A model generated the notes under the pieces. It did no database searches. It was given only the letters and a program-made list of their open reading frames with translations, and was not told where the DNA came from. The position numbers were made by a program, and so were the translations under genes. From Oscillibacter valericigenes (lineage in GTDB: Bacteria > Bacillota > Clostridia > Oscillospirales > Oscillospiraceae), in the NCBI RefSeq assembly GCF_016902445.1, contig NZ_JACSNX010000012.1:1-64000 (forward strand): a stretch of DNA of 64,000 bases. The letters run 5' to 3'. Of this stretch, positions 26,424-33,262 are shown one piece after another (position 1 is the stretch's first letter; the number at the start of each line of letters is the position of its first letter).

Positions 26424-26993
26424 ATGAAATCACACGATCCGATCCGCAGCGAACGGCGCCTGTTGGAGGCTCTCCGAGCCGCGGAGACGGCGACGCTCGC
26501 CCTGCGGGACTATGCCGCCACCGTCCTGCCGCCGGGACCGCCCGCAGCGGGAGGCCCGTCCATCGGCGAGGAGGCGCCTGCCAGGGTGGAGCTGCTGGAG
26601 GGCGGCTGGCTGGCCGTCACCCTGGAGGCCGTCCTGCCCCGCCGGGGCGACAGCGACCGCAGCCGCTTCCTGGCCCACTCCCTGCGCGCAGCCATCCGCC
26701 GGGCGTTCCCGGACCGGCTGCCGCCCAAGTTCCACATCTGCGTCCTGGCCTATGAACATATCTACGGCCCGGGCCGCCGCTTTTTGGACCACGACAACCT
26801 GGAGCTGAAGCACTGCCAGGATGTGCTGGAGGCGGCGTTCCTCACCAACGATACCTCCGCCCTCTGCTCCGCCTTCCAGTGCAGCCACCGGGGCGAACGG
26901 AACGCCACCCGCATCTGGGTCCTGCCCGCCGAGGCGTTCCCCAAGTGGCTGGAGAGCCATCGGGAGTCCTGGGCCGGACCACCGGAAACCTGA
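26424..26993 (+). CDS. Mobile-element protein, possibly DUF6100
   Basis: The 189-residue product has a conserved-looking core FLDHDNLELKHCQDVLEAAFL (residues about 118-140) that resembles the D-x-D-N metal-type pattern in proteins of the DUF6100/RusA-like type in integrative elements. I give the family tentatively. There is no signal peptide. GAGAAGG precedes the ATG. It is the first gene of the element and is separated by 297 bp of non-coding DNA from the next. Confidence 0.5.
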   Translation: MKSHDPIRSERRLLEALRAAETATLALRDYAATVLPPGPPAAGGPSIGEEAPARVELLEGGWLAVTLEAVLPRRGDSDRSRFLAHSLRAAIRRAFPDRLPPKFHICVLAYEHIYGPGRRFLDHDNLELKHCQDVLEAAFLTNDTSALCSAFQCSHRGERNATRIWVLPAEAFPKWLESHRESWAGPPET

Positions 26994-27290
26994 AACAATA
27001 GCGGAAAAATGATCCGAAAAAACATACCGATTTCTGATTTTTCGCGCCTGCAGATTTTCGGTGCCGCTTTTTGGCCGGAAAGCCAGTATCCCCAAGGGGG
27101 CCGGCCGCGGACTTCCAACGCCGTTGGGATCTTTATGGTTTTGAGGCAGTGCGGCAGCGGCAGTCTGTCGGACAGAGCCTGTGCCGGACAGATCCCGCGG
27201 GGAATGGCGGCAGTCTGGGCAAGGAGCTCAGTGTGAAAAGAGCCGCGGGCTGTAGAGATCGCAGTACTTAAGATATGAGGATGATACAAG
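26994..27290. other. Non-coding spacer within the element
   Basis: I see no gene or convincing RNA here. Short frames exist on both strands but none has a ribosome binding site with coding-like composition. It may carry the promoter for the next gene. Confidence 0.35.
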
Positions 27291-28349
27291 ATGAAATGGA
27301 ATACAGAATATTTTGGCTTTCGCCTGCTGGTGTTCGTGGGGTTCTGCGGCGAGGTGCCGGTGGCGCTGCTGCGGAAGGCGGGCGGCTGCTATGACTATCG
27401 CCGGCGGGTGGTAACGGAGCTGGTGCGGACGGGATATCTGAAGGAGCGGAAGTTCCGGGGAGAGCGCCGCCGTGTGGTCCGCTCCCTGTCTCTGACCAGC
27501 AGGGGGCTGAACCAGATCCAACACCTCTCTCCCGGCCGGGCGGAACAGATCCGGGCACGCCTGCTGGCTCCGGCCGACGGCCAGGGGGACTGGAGACGGA
27601 CCCAGCGGCTCCACCGGAACGCCGCCTGCCTGCTGCTGGCCCACCAGCTGGGGGCACGATGGGTCCCGGGCAGGCGCAGGGACGACGCCAGGCGGAAGGA
27701 GCTGGTCTATTACAGCGCCTATGAGCTGAACAAGGTCTGCGGCAAGGACAACAAGTCCGCCCGGGTGTCCGGGGTGCTGCTGACGCCTGGCGAGCGCTAT
27801 TACGCCCTCTATTACCTGGGCCGCCGGAATATGCGGTGGAACCCCGAGACGGAACTGCTGTTCCGGGATCAGTTCGAGCAGTCGGAGGCCGGGGCCGGCT
27901 TTTCCTACAGCGGCAGCATCCTGCTGGGGGAAGCGTGGGAGCAGGCCGCCGACCTGGTGCCCCATGCACTGAATCCGCGCAGCCGACTGATCCGCTTTGC
28001 CCGGGAGGACTTCTTCTACTACATCGCCTTTGACGAGAACGGACGCCGGCTGCTCCGAGCGATCCTGGACGAGCACTGCCTCTACCGGCTCCAGCAGTAC
28101 CTGCTGCGGGAGGCGCACTGCCCGGTCACCAACGAGCCTGTGTACCTGTTTCCCCTGGAGCTGCTGGCGGGATTCTATCAGTCGCCGGGAGAACGTCAAT
28201 ACCATGTTCGGCCGGGTTATGGCTGCTTCTTCGATTTCCAGATGCCTGCCATGAAGCGACTGTGCAACACCGGAGCGGAGCTGATCTCCCTGCCCGGCAG
28301 CCTGCTGGCCGGTCTGGATCGGAAGGAGGGGGAGCGGAATGGATCGTGA
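27291..28349 (+). CDS. Element-encoded protein with N-terminal winged-helix-like region
   Basis: The 352-residue product starts with a helix-turn-helix-like segment (CGEVPVALLRKAGGCYDYRR RVVTELVRTGYL, residues 19-50) similar to replication-relaxation or plasmid initiator helper proteins. The rest has no motif that I can name. It overlaps the RepA-like ATPase gene by 11 bp, so the two are coupled and may act together in replication or excision of the element. No catalytic signature is visible. Confidence 0.5.
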   Translation: MKWNTEYFGFRLLVFVGFCGEVPVALLRKAGGCYDYRRRVVTELVRTGYLKERKFRGERRRVVRSLSLTSRGLNQIQHLSPGRAEQIRARLLAPADGQGDWRRTQRLHRNAACLLLAHQLGARWVPGRRRDDARRKELVYYSAYELNKVCGKDNKSARVSGVLLTPGERYYALYYLGRRNMRWNPETELLFRDQFEQSEAGAGFSYSGSILLGEAWEQAADLVPHALNPRSRLIRFAREDFFYYIAFDENGRRLLRAILDEHCLYRLQQYLLREAHCPVTNEPVYLFPLELLAGFYQSPGERQYHVRPGYGCFFDFQMPAMKRLCNTGAELISLPGSLLAGLDRKEGERNGS

Positions 28350-29430
28350 TAAGATCATCACTGCCGCCGAGCTGATGGATATGCAGTTCCTGCCCCGTTC
28401 CACGGTGGTGGACGGGATGCTCCCCGCCGGGTGCTACATTCTGGCGGGAGCACCCAAGGTGGGCAAGTCCTTCCTCATGGCCCAGCTGTGCTGGTGCGTG
28501 GCCACGGGGACCCCCTTCCTGGGACAGCCCACCCACCGCTCCCAGGTGCTGTATCTGTCTCTGGAGGACACGGGGGAGCGCGTCCAGGGCAGGCTGATCC
28601 GGATGTTCGGTGTGGAGCACCCAGTGGGACGCCTCCATCTGAAATTTGGAACCGACCTGCGTGGGAGAGACCTGCTGGCGATGCTGGAGGGTTTCTTCAT
28701 GGGTCACCCAAGCGTCCGCCTCGTCGTCATCGACACCTTTCAGCGGGTGCGGGAGGGCAGCGGCGCCCAGTACAGCTACCAGAGCGACTACGAGGAGATC
28801 CGTCCCTTCAAGGAATTTACCGACATCCACGACGTGGCGCTGATCCTGGTCCACCACACCCGGAAGAACACGGAGAGCGAGAACTCCTTTGACCGGATCA
28901 GCGGCACCAACGGCCTGCTGGGGGCGGCGGACGGGGCCTTCCTGCTGTACCGGGAGAAGGGTCGTGTGATCCTGGACCAGACCGGGCGGGATCTGCCGGG
29001 ACAGCGGATGATCCTGGACTTTGACCCGCAGCGCTGCCTGTGGACGGTGGTGAGCCGGGAGGCGGAGATCGCGGAGCCGCCTGAGCCGCTGCTGGATCTC
29101 GTCGACCAGGCGATTGGCGGGGGCTGGCAGGGGACAGCCACAGAGCTGCTGGAGCGGCTGCGCCGGCTGGACCCGGAGCTCCCCTACCGGGCCAATACGC
29201 TGACCCGGAAGCTCAACGCCCTCACCCGCCGGCTCAAGGAGGAGAAGGGTATCGAATACTGGAAGTCCCGGAGACCGGAGAGCCGGCAGCTCACCTTCCT
29301 GCGCACGGAGGACGAGGAGGAAGATGAGGAGCGTGACGATGATGACGATGATGACGATTCCGCCCCCGCGGGGGAAATACCGTCATTACCGTCATTGGGA
29401 TCAGAGAGCGGTGGTGATGGGGATGGCTGA
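28339..29430 (+). CDS. RepA-like AAA ATPase (hexameric helicase type)
   Basis: The 363-residue protein has Walker A AGAPKVGKSFLMAQ (about residue 36), Walker B VRLVVIDTFQRV (about 128) and a histidine motif ALILVHHTRKN, the layout of AAA_25/RepA-type RecA-fold ATPases found on plasmids and integrative elements. The C-terminus contains a helical LLERLRRLDPELPYRANTLT region and an Asp-run tail. It probably serves autonomous or rolling replication of the excised element. It overlaps the preceding gene by 11 bp and the excisionase gene by 14 bp. Confidence 0.8.
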   Translation: MDRDKIITAAELMDMQFLPRSTVVDGMLPAGCYILAGAPKVGKSFLMAQLCWCVATGTPFLGQPTHRSQVLYLSLEDTGERVQGRLIRMFGVEHPVGRLHLKFGTDLRGRDLLAMLEGFFMGHPSVRLVVIDTFQRVREGSGAQYSYQSDYEEIRPFKEFTDIHDVALILVHHTRKNTESENSFDRISGTNGLLGAADGAFLLYREKGRVILDQTGRDLPGQRMILDFDPQRCLWTVVSREAEIAEPPEPLLDLVDQAIGGGWQGTATELLERLRRLDPELPYRANTLTRKLNALTRRLKEEKGIEYWKSRRPESRQLTFLRTEDEEEDEERDDDDDDDDSAPAGEIPSLPSLGSESGGDGDG

Positions 29431-29620
29431 GATAGTTCCAGTCTGGGAGAAAGCCAACCTGACCCTGGAGGAGGCCGCGGCCTACTTCGGCATCGGCATC
29501 AACAAGCTCCGGGATCTGACCAACGAGGAAAGCTGTCCCTTCGTGCTCTGGAATGGAAGCAAACGGCTGATCAAACGAAAAGCGCTGGAGAAATATTTGG
29601 AGACTGCCTATTCCATATAG
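29417..29620 (+). CDS. Excisionase (Tn916 Xis-like)
   Basis: This 67-residue protein matches the small winged-helix excisionases of Tn916-type elements: VPVWEKANLTLEEAAAYFGI GINKLRDLTN, then WNGSKRLIKRKALEKYLE. Xis bends DNA and steers the integrase toward excision. The ATG at 29417 (MGMAE) is chosen; ATG 29423 is also possible. The gene lies just upstream of the integrase, in the classical order. Confidence 0.85.
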   Translation: MGMAEIVPVWEKANLTLEEAAAYFGIGINKLRDLTNEESCPFVLWNGSKRLIKRKALEKYLETAYSI

Positions 29621-29622
29621 GT

Positions 29623-29710
29623 GGTAAAATCCAAGGCTGTATGGTAAAATCAGATACAGCCTATCGAGCGCTTTTCGAGAAAGGAGGATCAAAACTTGTC
29701 CGAAAAGCGC
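29623..29710 (+). promoter_or_regulatory. Repeats and hairpins before the integrase start
   Basis: Two direct repeats GGTAAAATC lie at 29623 and 29643, possible integrase arm sites. GGCTGTAT (29635-29642) pairs with ATACAGCC (29654-29661). GCGCTTTTCG (29668-29677) pairs perfectly with CGAAAAGCGC (29701-29710), looping out the ribosome site AGGAGG and the TTG start. Confidence 0.6.
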
Positions 29711-30853
29711 CGGGATCAGAGAGGCCGTATTCTGAAAACAGGCGAGAGCCACCGGAAAGACGGCCTCTATATGTTTCGCTATACCGACACCCGAAAGCAG
29801 CGCAGATACATCTATGCCAGGTCACTGGAGGAGCTGCGCCGGAAGGAGGCCGAGATCCAGAGGGACCTGGCGGACGGGATCGACTATGCCGCCGGGGAGA
29901 TGACAGTACTCGAACTTGTCACCCGGTATATGGATCTGAAGCGCACCCTGAAGGAAAACTCCTATCGCGCCTATGATACGGTCATCAACCGTATGCGGAA
30001 GGACCCCTTCAGCCAAAAGCAGATCCGGCAGATCAAGCCCTCCGACGCCAAGGCCTGGTTCGTCTCCCTCCACGACCGGGGGTACAAGCAGAGTACCATC
30101 AGCACGGTGCAGTGCGTGGTCCGCCCCGCCTTTGAAATGGCTGTGGACGATGACATGATCCGCAAGAACCCGTTCAAATTCAAGCTCTCGGACGTGATCC
30201 CCAAGGATGCCTTTGTGCGGACGGCCCTCACCCGGGAGCAACAGGACCTGTATCTCCAGTTTTTCCAGGAGTACGGCGGCGGGAGCTATTACGACGACAT
30301 CGTGATCCTGCTGGGCACCGGGCTGCGGGTCAGCGAACTGTACGGCCTCACCAAGGCGGATCTGGATTTTACCCGCCGCTGTCTCTATGTGAGGCGCCAG
30401 CTGTGCCGAACAGCCAACCGGCCCTATTTCATCACCAGCCCCAAAACCAAGAGCGGGATCCGCACCATCCCCATGACGGACATGGTCTACATGGCCCTCA
30501 AGCGGGTGCTGAAGGATCGGACGCCGCCCAAGACAGAGATGGTGGTGGACGGGTGCAGCGGCTTCCTGTTCCTGGATAAGGACGGCAGGCCAAAGGTGGC
30601 CATGCATCTGGAGAACTACATGCGTCTTCTCCAGCGGAAACACCGGTGGGCCCTGGGGGAGGACTTTCCCGTGGTCACGCCCCATGTGCTGCGGCATACC
30701 TTCTGTACGAATCTGCAGCGGGCGGGCATCGACATCAAGAGTTTGCAGTACCTCATGGGACACTCCAGCGCCAGCGTCACCCTGGATGTCTACACCCACA
30801 CGGACTACAACTCCGTCAAGCACGCCTTTGATCAGATCGCAGCCAACCTGTGA
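29696..30853 (+). CDS. int: Tn916-type tyrosine integrase
   Basis: The 385-residue protein begins SEKRRDQRGRILKTGESHRKDG, nearly the Tn916 Int arm-binding domain. A core-binding domain follows (about 70-175), then a catalytic domain with the full set: Arg in GTGLRVSEL, Lys in TKSGIRTIP, HVLRHTF, GHSS and the nucleophile in LDVYTHT. It should be active. The TTG at 29696 is the start; AGGAGG lies eight bases upstream. The gene is the right-end gene of the element, and its start region can fold into a hairpin. Confidence 0.93.
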   Translation: MSEKRRDQRGRILKTGESHRKDGLYMFRYTDTRKQRRYIYARSLEELRRKEAEIQRDLADGIDYAAGEMTVLELVTRYMDLKRTLKENSYRAYDTVINRMRKDPFSQKQIRQIKPSDAKAWFVSLHDRGYKQSTISTVQCVVRPAFEMAVDDDMIRKNPFKFKLSDVIPKDAFVRTALTREQQDLYLQFFQEYGGGSYYDDIVILLGTGLRVSELYGLTKADLDFTRRCLYVRRQLCRTANRPYFITSPKTKSGIRTIPMTDMVYMALKRVLKDRTPPKTEMVVDGCSGFLFLDKDGRPKVAMHLENYMRLLQRKHRWALGEDFPVVTPHVLRHTFCTNLQRAGIDIKSLQYLMGHSSASVTLDVYTHTDYNSVKHAFDQIAANL

Positions 30854-31205
30854 CAGGATCAAAACCGGACATTTTCCATACACCGCTTCTTACACCATTT
30901 GCGTCGAGACTTATCCATATCTGTGTAGATTTACGGGAGATCCGAACTTCGGACGCGCACCCCAAAATCCCGCAAAATCCCTGCGGCAGAAGGGATACGG
31001 AGGCTTGTACACATCTGCGTGGGCAGCCTCAAAATCCCCGGGAAGGGCGGGCGGCATGTACGAAGCCCTAAGAGAACCGCAAGCCCCACGGCCCAGTGCC
31101 GTGGGGCTTTTCTTCTTTTCTGTCCTGTGTTTCTTCTTCAGCAGATGAATCCTTCCCCCGCCGCGGGGTAAAATAGCAGGAGAATACATGCAGGAGGCAG
31201 AGTGG
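30854..31205. other. Right flank of the integrative element
   Basis: No gene is supported. The region from the int stop to about 31060 should contain the right attachment site, but I cannot define it. A strong terminator is at 31083-31115, and a ribosome site for the next recombinase is at 31192-31197. Confidence 0.45.
31083..31115 (+). terminator. Rho-independent terminator
   Basis: GCCCCACGGC (31083-31092) and GCCGTGGGGC (31098-31107) form a perfect stem around CCAGT, followed by TTTTCTTCTTTT. It insulates the downstream recombinase locus from the integrase transcript. Confidence 0.95.
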
Positions 31206-32051
31206 ATGAACGACGCGACGATCACCAAAACGCAGATGCAGGCATTCCGGGACCAGCTGTGCTGGGAGGAGAAGAGCCCCGGCACCATGGAGAAGTACTG
31301 CCGGGACGTGGCGGCCTTTGCCGCCTGGCTGGGAGAGCGCCCCCTCACCAAGGATGCGGCGGGGGCCTGGAAGGCCGCCCTGCTGGCCGGCGGACAGGCC
31401 CCGGCCACCATCAACGCCAAGCTGGCGGCGCTGAACCGCTTCTTCTCCTTTCTGGGCCGGCCGGAGCTGCGGGTCCGCCCGCTGCGCATCCAGCGGCGGC
31501 TGTTCCGGGATGACAGCCGGGACCTGACCCGGGAGGAGTACGACCGCCTGCTGGGCGCCGCCCGCGCCCTGGGCCGGGAGCGGCTGGCCCTGCTGCTGGA
31601 GGCCATCTGCGCCACCGGCATCCGGGTCAGCGAGGTCCGCTATCTCACGGTGGAGGCCGCCCTGGCAGGCAGGGCCGTGGTCCGCCTGAAGGGCAAGATC
31701 CGCACCATCCTGCTGCCCGGCAAGCTGTGCCGGAAGCTGCTGAAGTACGCCCGGAAGCAAAAGACCGCCTCCGGCGAGATCTTTCTCACCAGAAGCGGCC
31801 GCGGCCTTTCCCGCCGGCAGATCTGGGCGGAGATGAAGTCGCTGTGCGCCCGGGCCGGGGTGGAGCCCACCAAGGTCTTTCCCCACAACCTGCGGCACCT
31901 GTTCGCCCGGACGTTCTACCGGGTCTGCCGGGACGTGGCCAAGCTGGCGGACGTCCTGGGCCACAGCAGCATCGAGACCACCCGCATCTACCTGATCTCC
32001 ACCGGCGCGGAGCACGCCGGCACGCTGGAGCGGATGGGGCTGGTCTGCTAG
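31206..32051 (+). CDS. Tyrosine recombinase (XerC/D-like), intact; candidate invertase
   Basis: The 281-residue protein has an N-terminal SAM-like core-binding domain (SPGTMEKYCRDVAAFAAWLG) and a complete catalytic domain: Arg in CATGIRVSEV, Lys in LKGKIRTILL, HNLRHLFA, GHSSIETT and Tyr in TRIYLIS. The ATG at 31206 follows AGGAGG. It differs from the element integrase in lacking the arm-binding domain, so it resembles host or phase-variation recombinases. Twelve bases after its stop begins a pair of 16-bp inverted repeats with a palindromic GGAAT-CAAC-ATTCC core, its probable substrate. Confidence 0.88.
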   Translation: MNDATITKTQMQAFRDQLCWEEKSPGTMEKYCRDVAAFAAWLGERPLTKDAAGAWKAALLAGGQAPATINAKLAALNRFFSFLGRPELRVRPLRIQRRLFRDDSRDLTREEYDRLLGAARALGRERLALLLEAICATGIRVSEVRYLTVEAALAGRAVVRLKGKIRTILLPGKLCRKLLKYARKQKTASGEIFLTRSGRGLSRRQIWAEMKSLCARAGVEPTKVFPHNLRHLFARTFYRVCRDVAKLADVLGHSSIETTRIYLISTGAEHAGTLERMGLVC

Positions 32052-32127
32052 CCGGGAATAGGACGGAATCAACATTCCGACATAATCAATAGTAAAAAAA
32101 TAACCTACCGTACATATTTATATCCAA

Positions 32128-32156
32128 ATTTTAGCACAAAGCATATCGCCCCGCAA
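32128..32156 (-). promoter_or_regulatory. Promoter inside the invertible segment, pointing left here
   Basis: On the minus strand -35 TTGCGG (32151-32156) and -10 TAAAAT (32128-32133) are 17 bp apart in an AT-rich patch. In the drawn orientation it fires toward the 3' end of the intact recombinase gene (antisense). After inversion it would face the degenerate recombinase and surface-protein genes about 80 bp away. Confidence 0.6.
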
Positions 32157-32186
32157 GTGTCTTTTGCGGATTTAGGCAGCAGAAAA

Positions 32187-32218
32187 AAGCCGGAAATGTG
32201 TCGAATTTTGCCCGGCTT
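32187..32218 (+). terminator. First terminator inside the invertible segment
   Basis: AAGCCGG (32187-32193) pairs with CCGGCTT (32212-32218); CTGTTTTTGCGTCTTTTTT follows. It would stop plus-strand read-through. Confidence 0.6.
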
Positions 32219-32239
32219 CTGTTTTTGCGTCTTTTTTGC

Positions 32240-32269
32240 GCCCATGCGCTCCGCATGGGCGGTTTTTTT
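32240..32269 (+). terminator. Second terminator inside the invertible segment
   Basis: GCCCATGCG (32240-32248) and CGCATGGGC (32252-32260) pair perfectly around CTC, followed by GG and seven T. It blocks plus-strand transcription just upstream of the second recombinase gene in this orientation and would be reversed after inversion. Confidence 0.9.
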
Positions 32270-32349
32270 GCCCTCTCCTCCCTCCGCCCCCGCCGTCCTC
32301 CGGACCGACGCGGGATGGAATGTTGATTCCGTTGATAGGGGGTGGGGCG

Positions 32350-33204
32350 ATGCGGAGCACAGCGGTACGGGCGCCGCGGACCGCGCCGGACCGGTCCGGC
32401 GCCGAGATCACGCCGGAGGCGATCCGGGCCTATCTGGACACGCTCTCCGGCCGGGGCCGCAGCCGGGGCACCATCCAGGTCTATGCCGCCCGGCTGGAGG
32501 CGCTGTACGCCGGCCTGCCGCCGGACAAGCGCATCTCCCCGGGGACTCTGGCCGCCTGGCGGGAGACGCTGCTGGCCCAGGGCTACTCCCCCGGCACCGT
32601 CAACACGCACCTCTCCGCCGCCAACGGCCTGCTGGACTATCTGGGCCGCAGGGATCTGCAGCTGGTGGGCCAGCTGGAGCCGGAGCCCGCGGTCCGGCCG
32701 GAGCTGACCCGGGCGGAATATCTGCGGCTGCTGCAGGCGGCCCGGTCGCTGGAGAAGGAGCGGACGTACCTGCTGGTAAAGGTGTTCGCCCTGCTGGGCC
32801 TGCCGGTGGGCGAGCTGCCCCGGCTGACGGTGGAGCAGGTGCAGGCCGGGCAGGTGTTGGCGCGCGGGAACGGCGCGCAGTGGTATGAGGCCATCCCCAG
32901 GTGTCTGGAGCAGGAGCTGCGGGCGTATATCCGCCGGCGCGGCCTGCTGTCAGGCCCTGTGTTTGTGACCCGGAACGGAAAGGCCATGAGCCGGACCCAG
33001 GTGACGTCGGAGATCCAGTCTCTCTGCCGGGACGCCCGGGTGGACGAGGCAAAGGGGAACCCCCGGTGCCTGCGGAAGCTGTACCTGGCCACCCGGACGG
33101 ATATTGAGCGGAGCGTGCGGCTCCTGGCGGAGCAGGCCTATGAGCGGGTCCTGGACGCCGAACAGCTGGCTGCCGGATGGGGGGAGGGAGTGAACTGCCG
33201 GTAA
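32350..33204 (+). CDS. Catalytically degenerate tyrosine-recombinase paralogue
   Basis: The 284-residue protein aligns along its length with the intact recombinase encoded upstream (for example LTRAEYLRLLQAARSLEKER versus LTREEYDRLLGAARALGRER; SRTQVTSEIQSLCRDA versus SRRQIWAEMKSLCARA). The first catalytic Arg position reads LLGLPVGEL, the Lys loop is ARGNGAQ, HxxRH has become PRCLRKLY, and the GHSS box is absent. It should bind DNA or partner subunits but not cut. ATG 32350 follows a G-rich ribosome site just outside the right inverted repeat. Confidence 0.82.
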   Translation: MRSTAVRAPRTAPDRSGAEITPEAIRAYLDTLSGRGRSRGTIQVYAARLEALYAGLPPDKRISPGTLAAWRETLLAQGYSPGTVNTHLSAANGLLDYLGRRDLQLVGQLEPEPAVRPELTRAEYLRLLQAARSLEKERTYLLVKVFALLGLPVGELPRLTVEQVQAGQVLARGNGAQWYEAIPRCLEQELRAYIRRRGLLSGPVFVTRNGKAMSRTQVTSEIQSLCRDARVDEAKGNPRCLRKLYLATRTDIERSVRLLAEQAYERVLDAEQLAAGWGEGVNCR

Positions 33205-33262
33205 GATTTGGGGAACTCCTGCCGGAGCGGGCAGGAACAATTTGGAATTAGGAGGAATGAAA

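Larger units (their letters stand above)
26424..30853. mobile_element. Small integrative element with Tn916-type integrase module
   Basis: Five co-directional genes make up the block: DUF6100-like, hypothetical winged-helix, RepA-like ATPase, excisionase and integrase. The order xis-int at the right end is typical of Tn916-like and related integrative mobilizable elements. No relaxase, coupling protein or type IV secretion genes are present, so it would need help to transfer or is a remnant. I could not identify matching attachment-site repeats, so the ends are given as gene limits only. Confidence 0.7.
32063..32332. repeat. Putative invertible DNA switch: 16-bp inverted repeats flanking 238 bp
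   Basis: ACGGAATCAACATTCC (32063-32078) is perfectly repeated in inverse orientation as GGAATGTTGATTCCGT (32317-32332). Each copy is itself GGAAT-CAAC-ATTCC, two arms around an asymmetric 4-base centre, the form of a tyrosine-recombinase crossover site. Inverse orientation predicts inversion rather than deletion of the 238-bp middle. The middle contains a minus-strand promoter and plus-strand terminators. Confidence 0.8.

Noticed and set aside
30854-31080. Right attachment site of the integrative element
   Set aside because: Short similarities to the left flank (for example ATTTGCGT) are at chance level; I could not define matching direct repeats.
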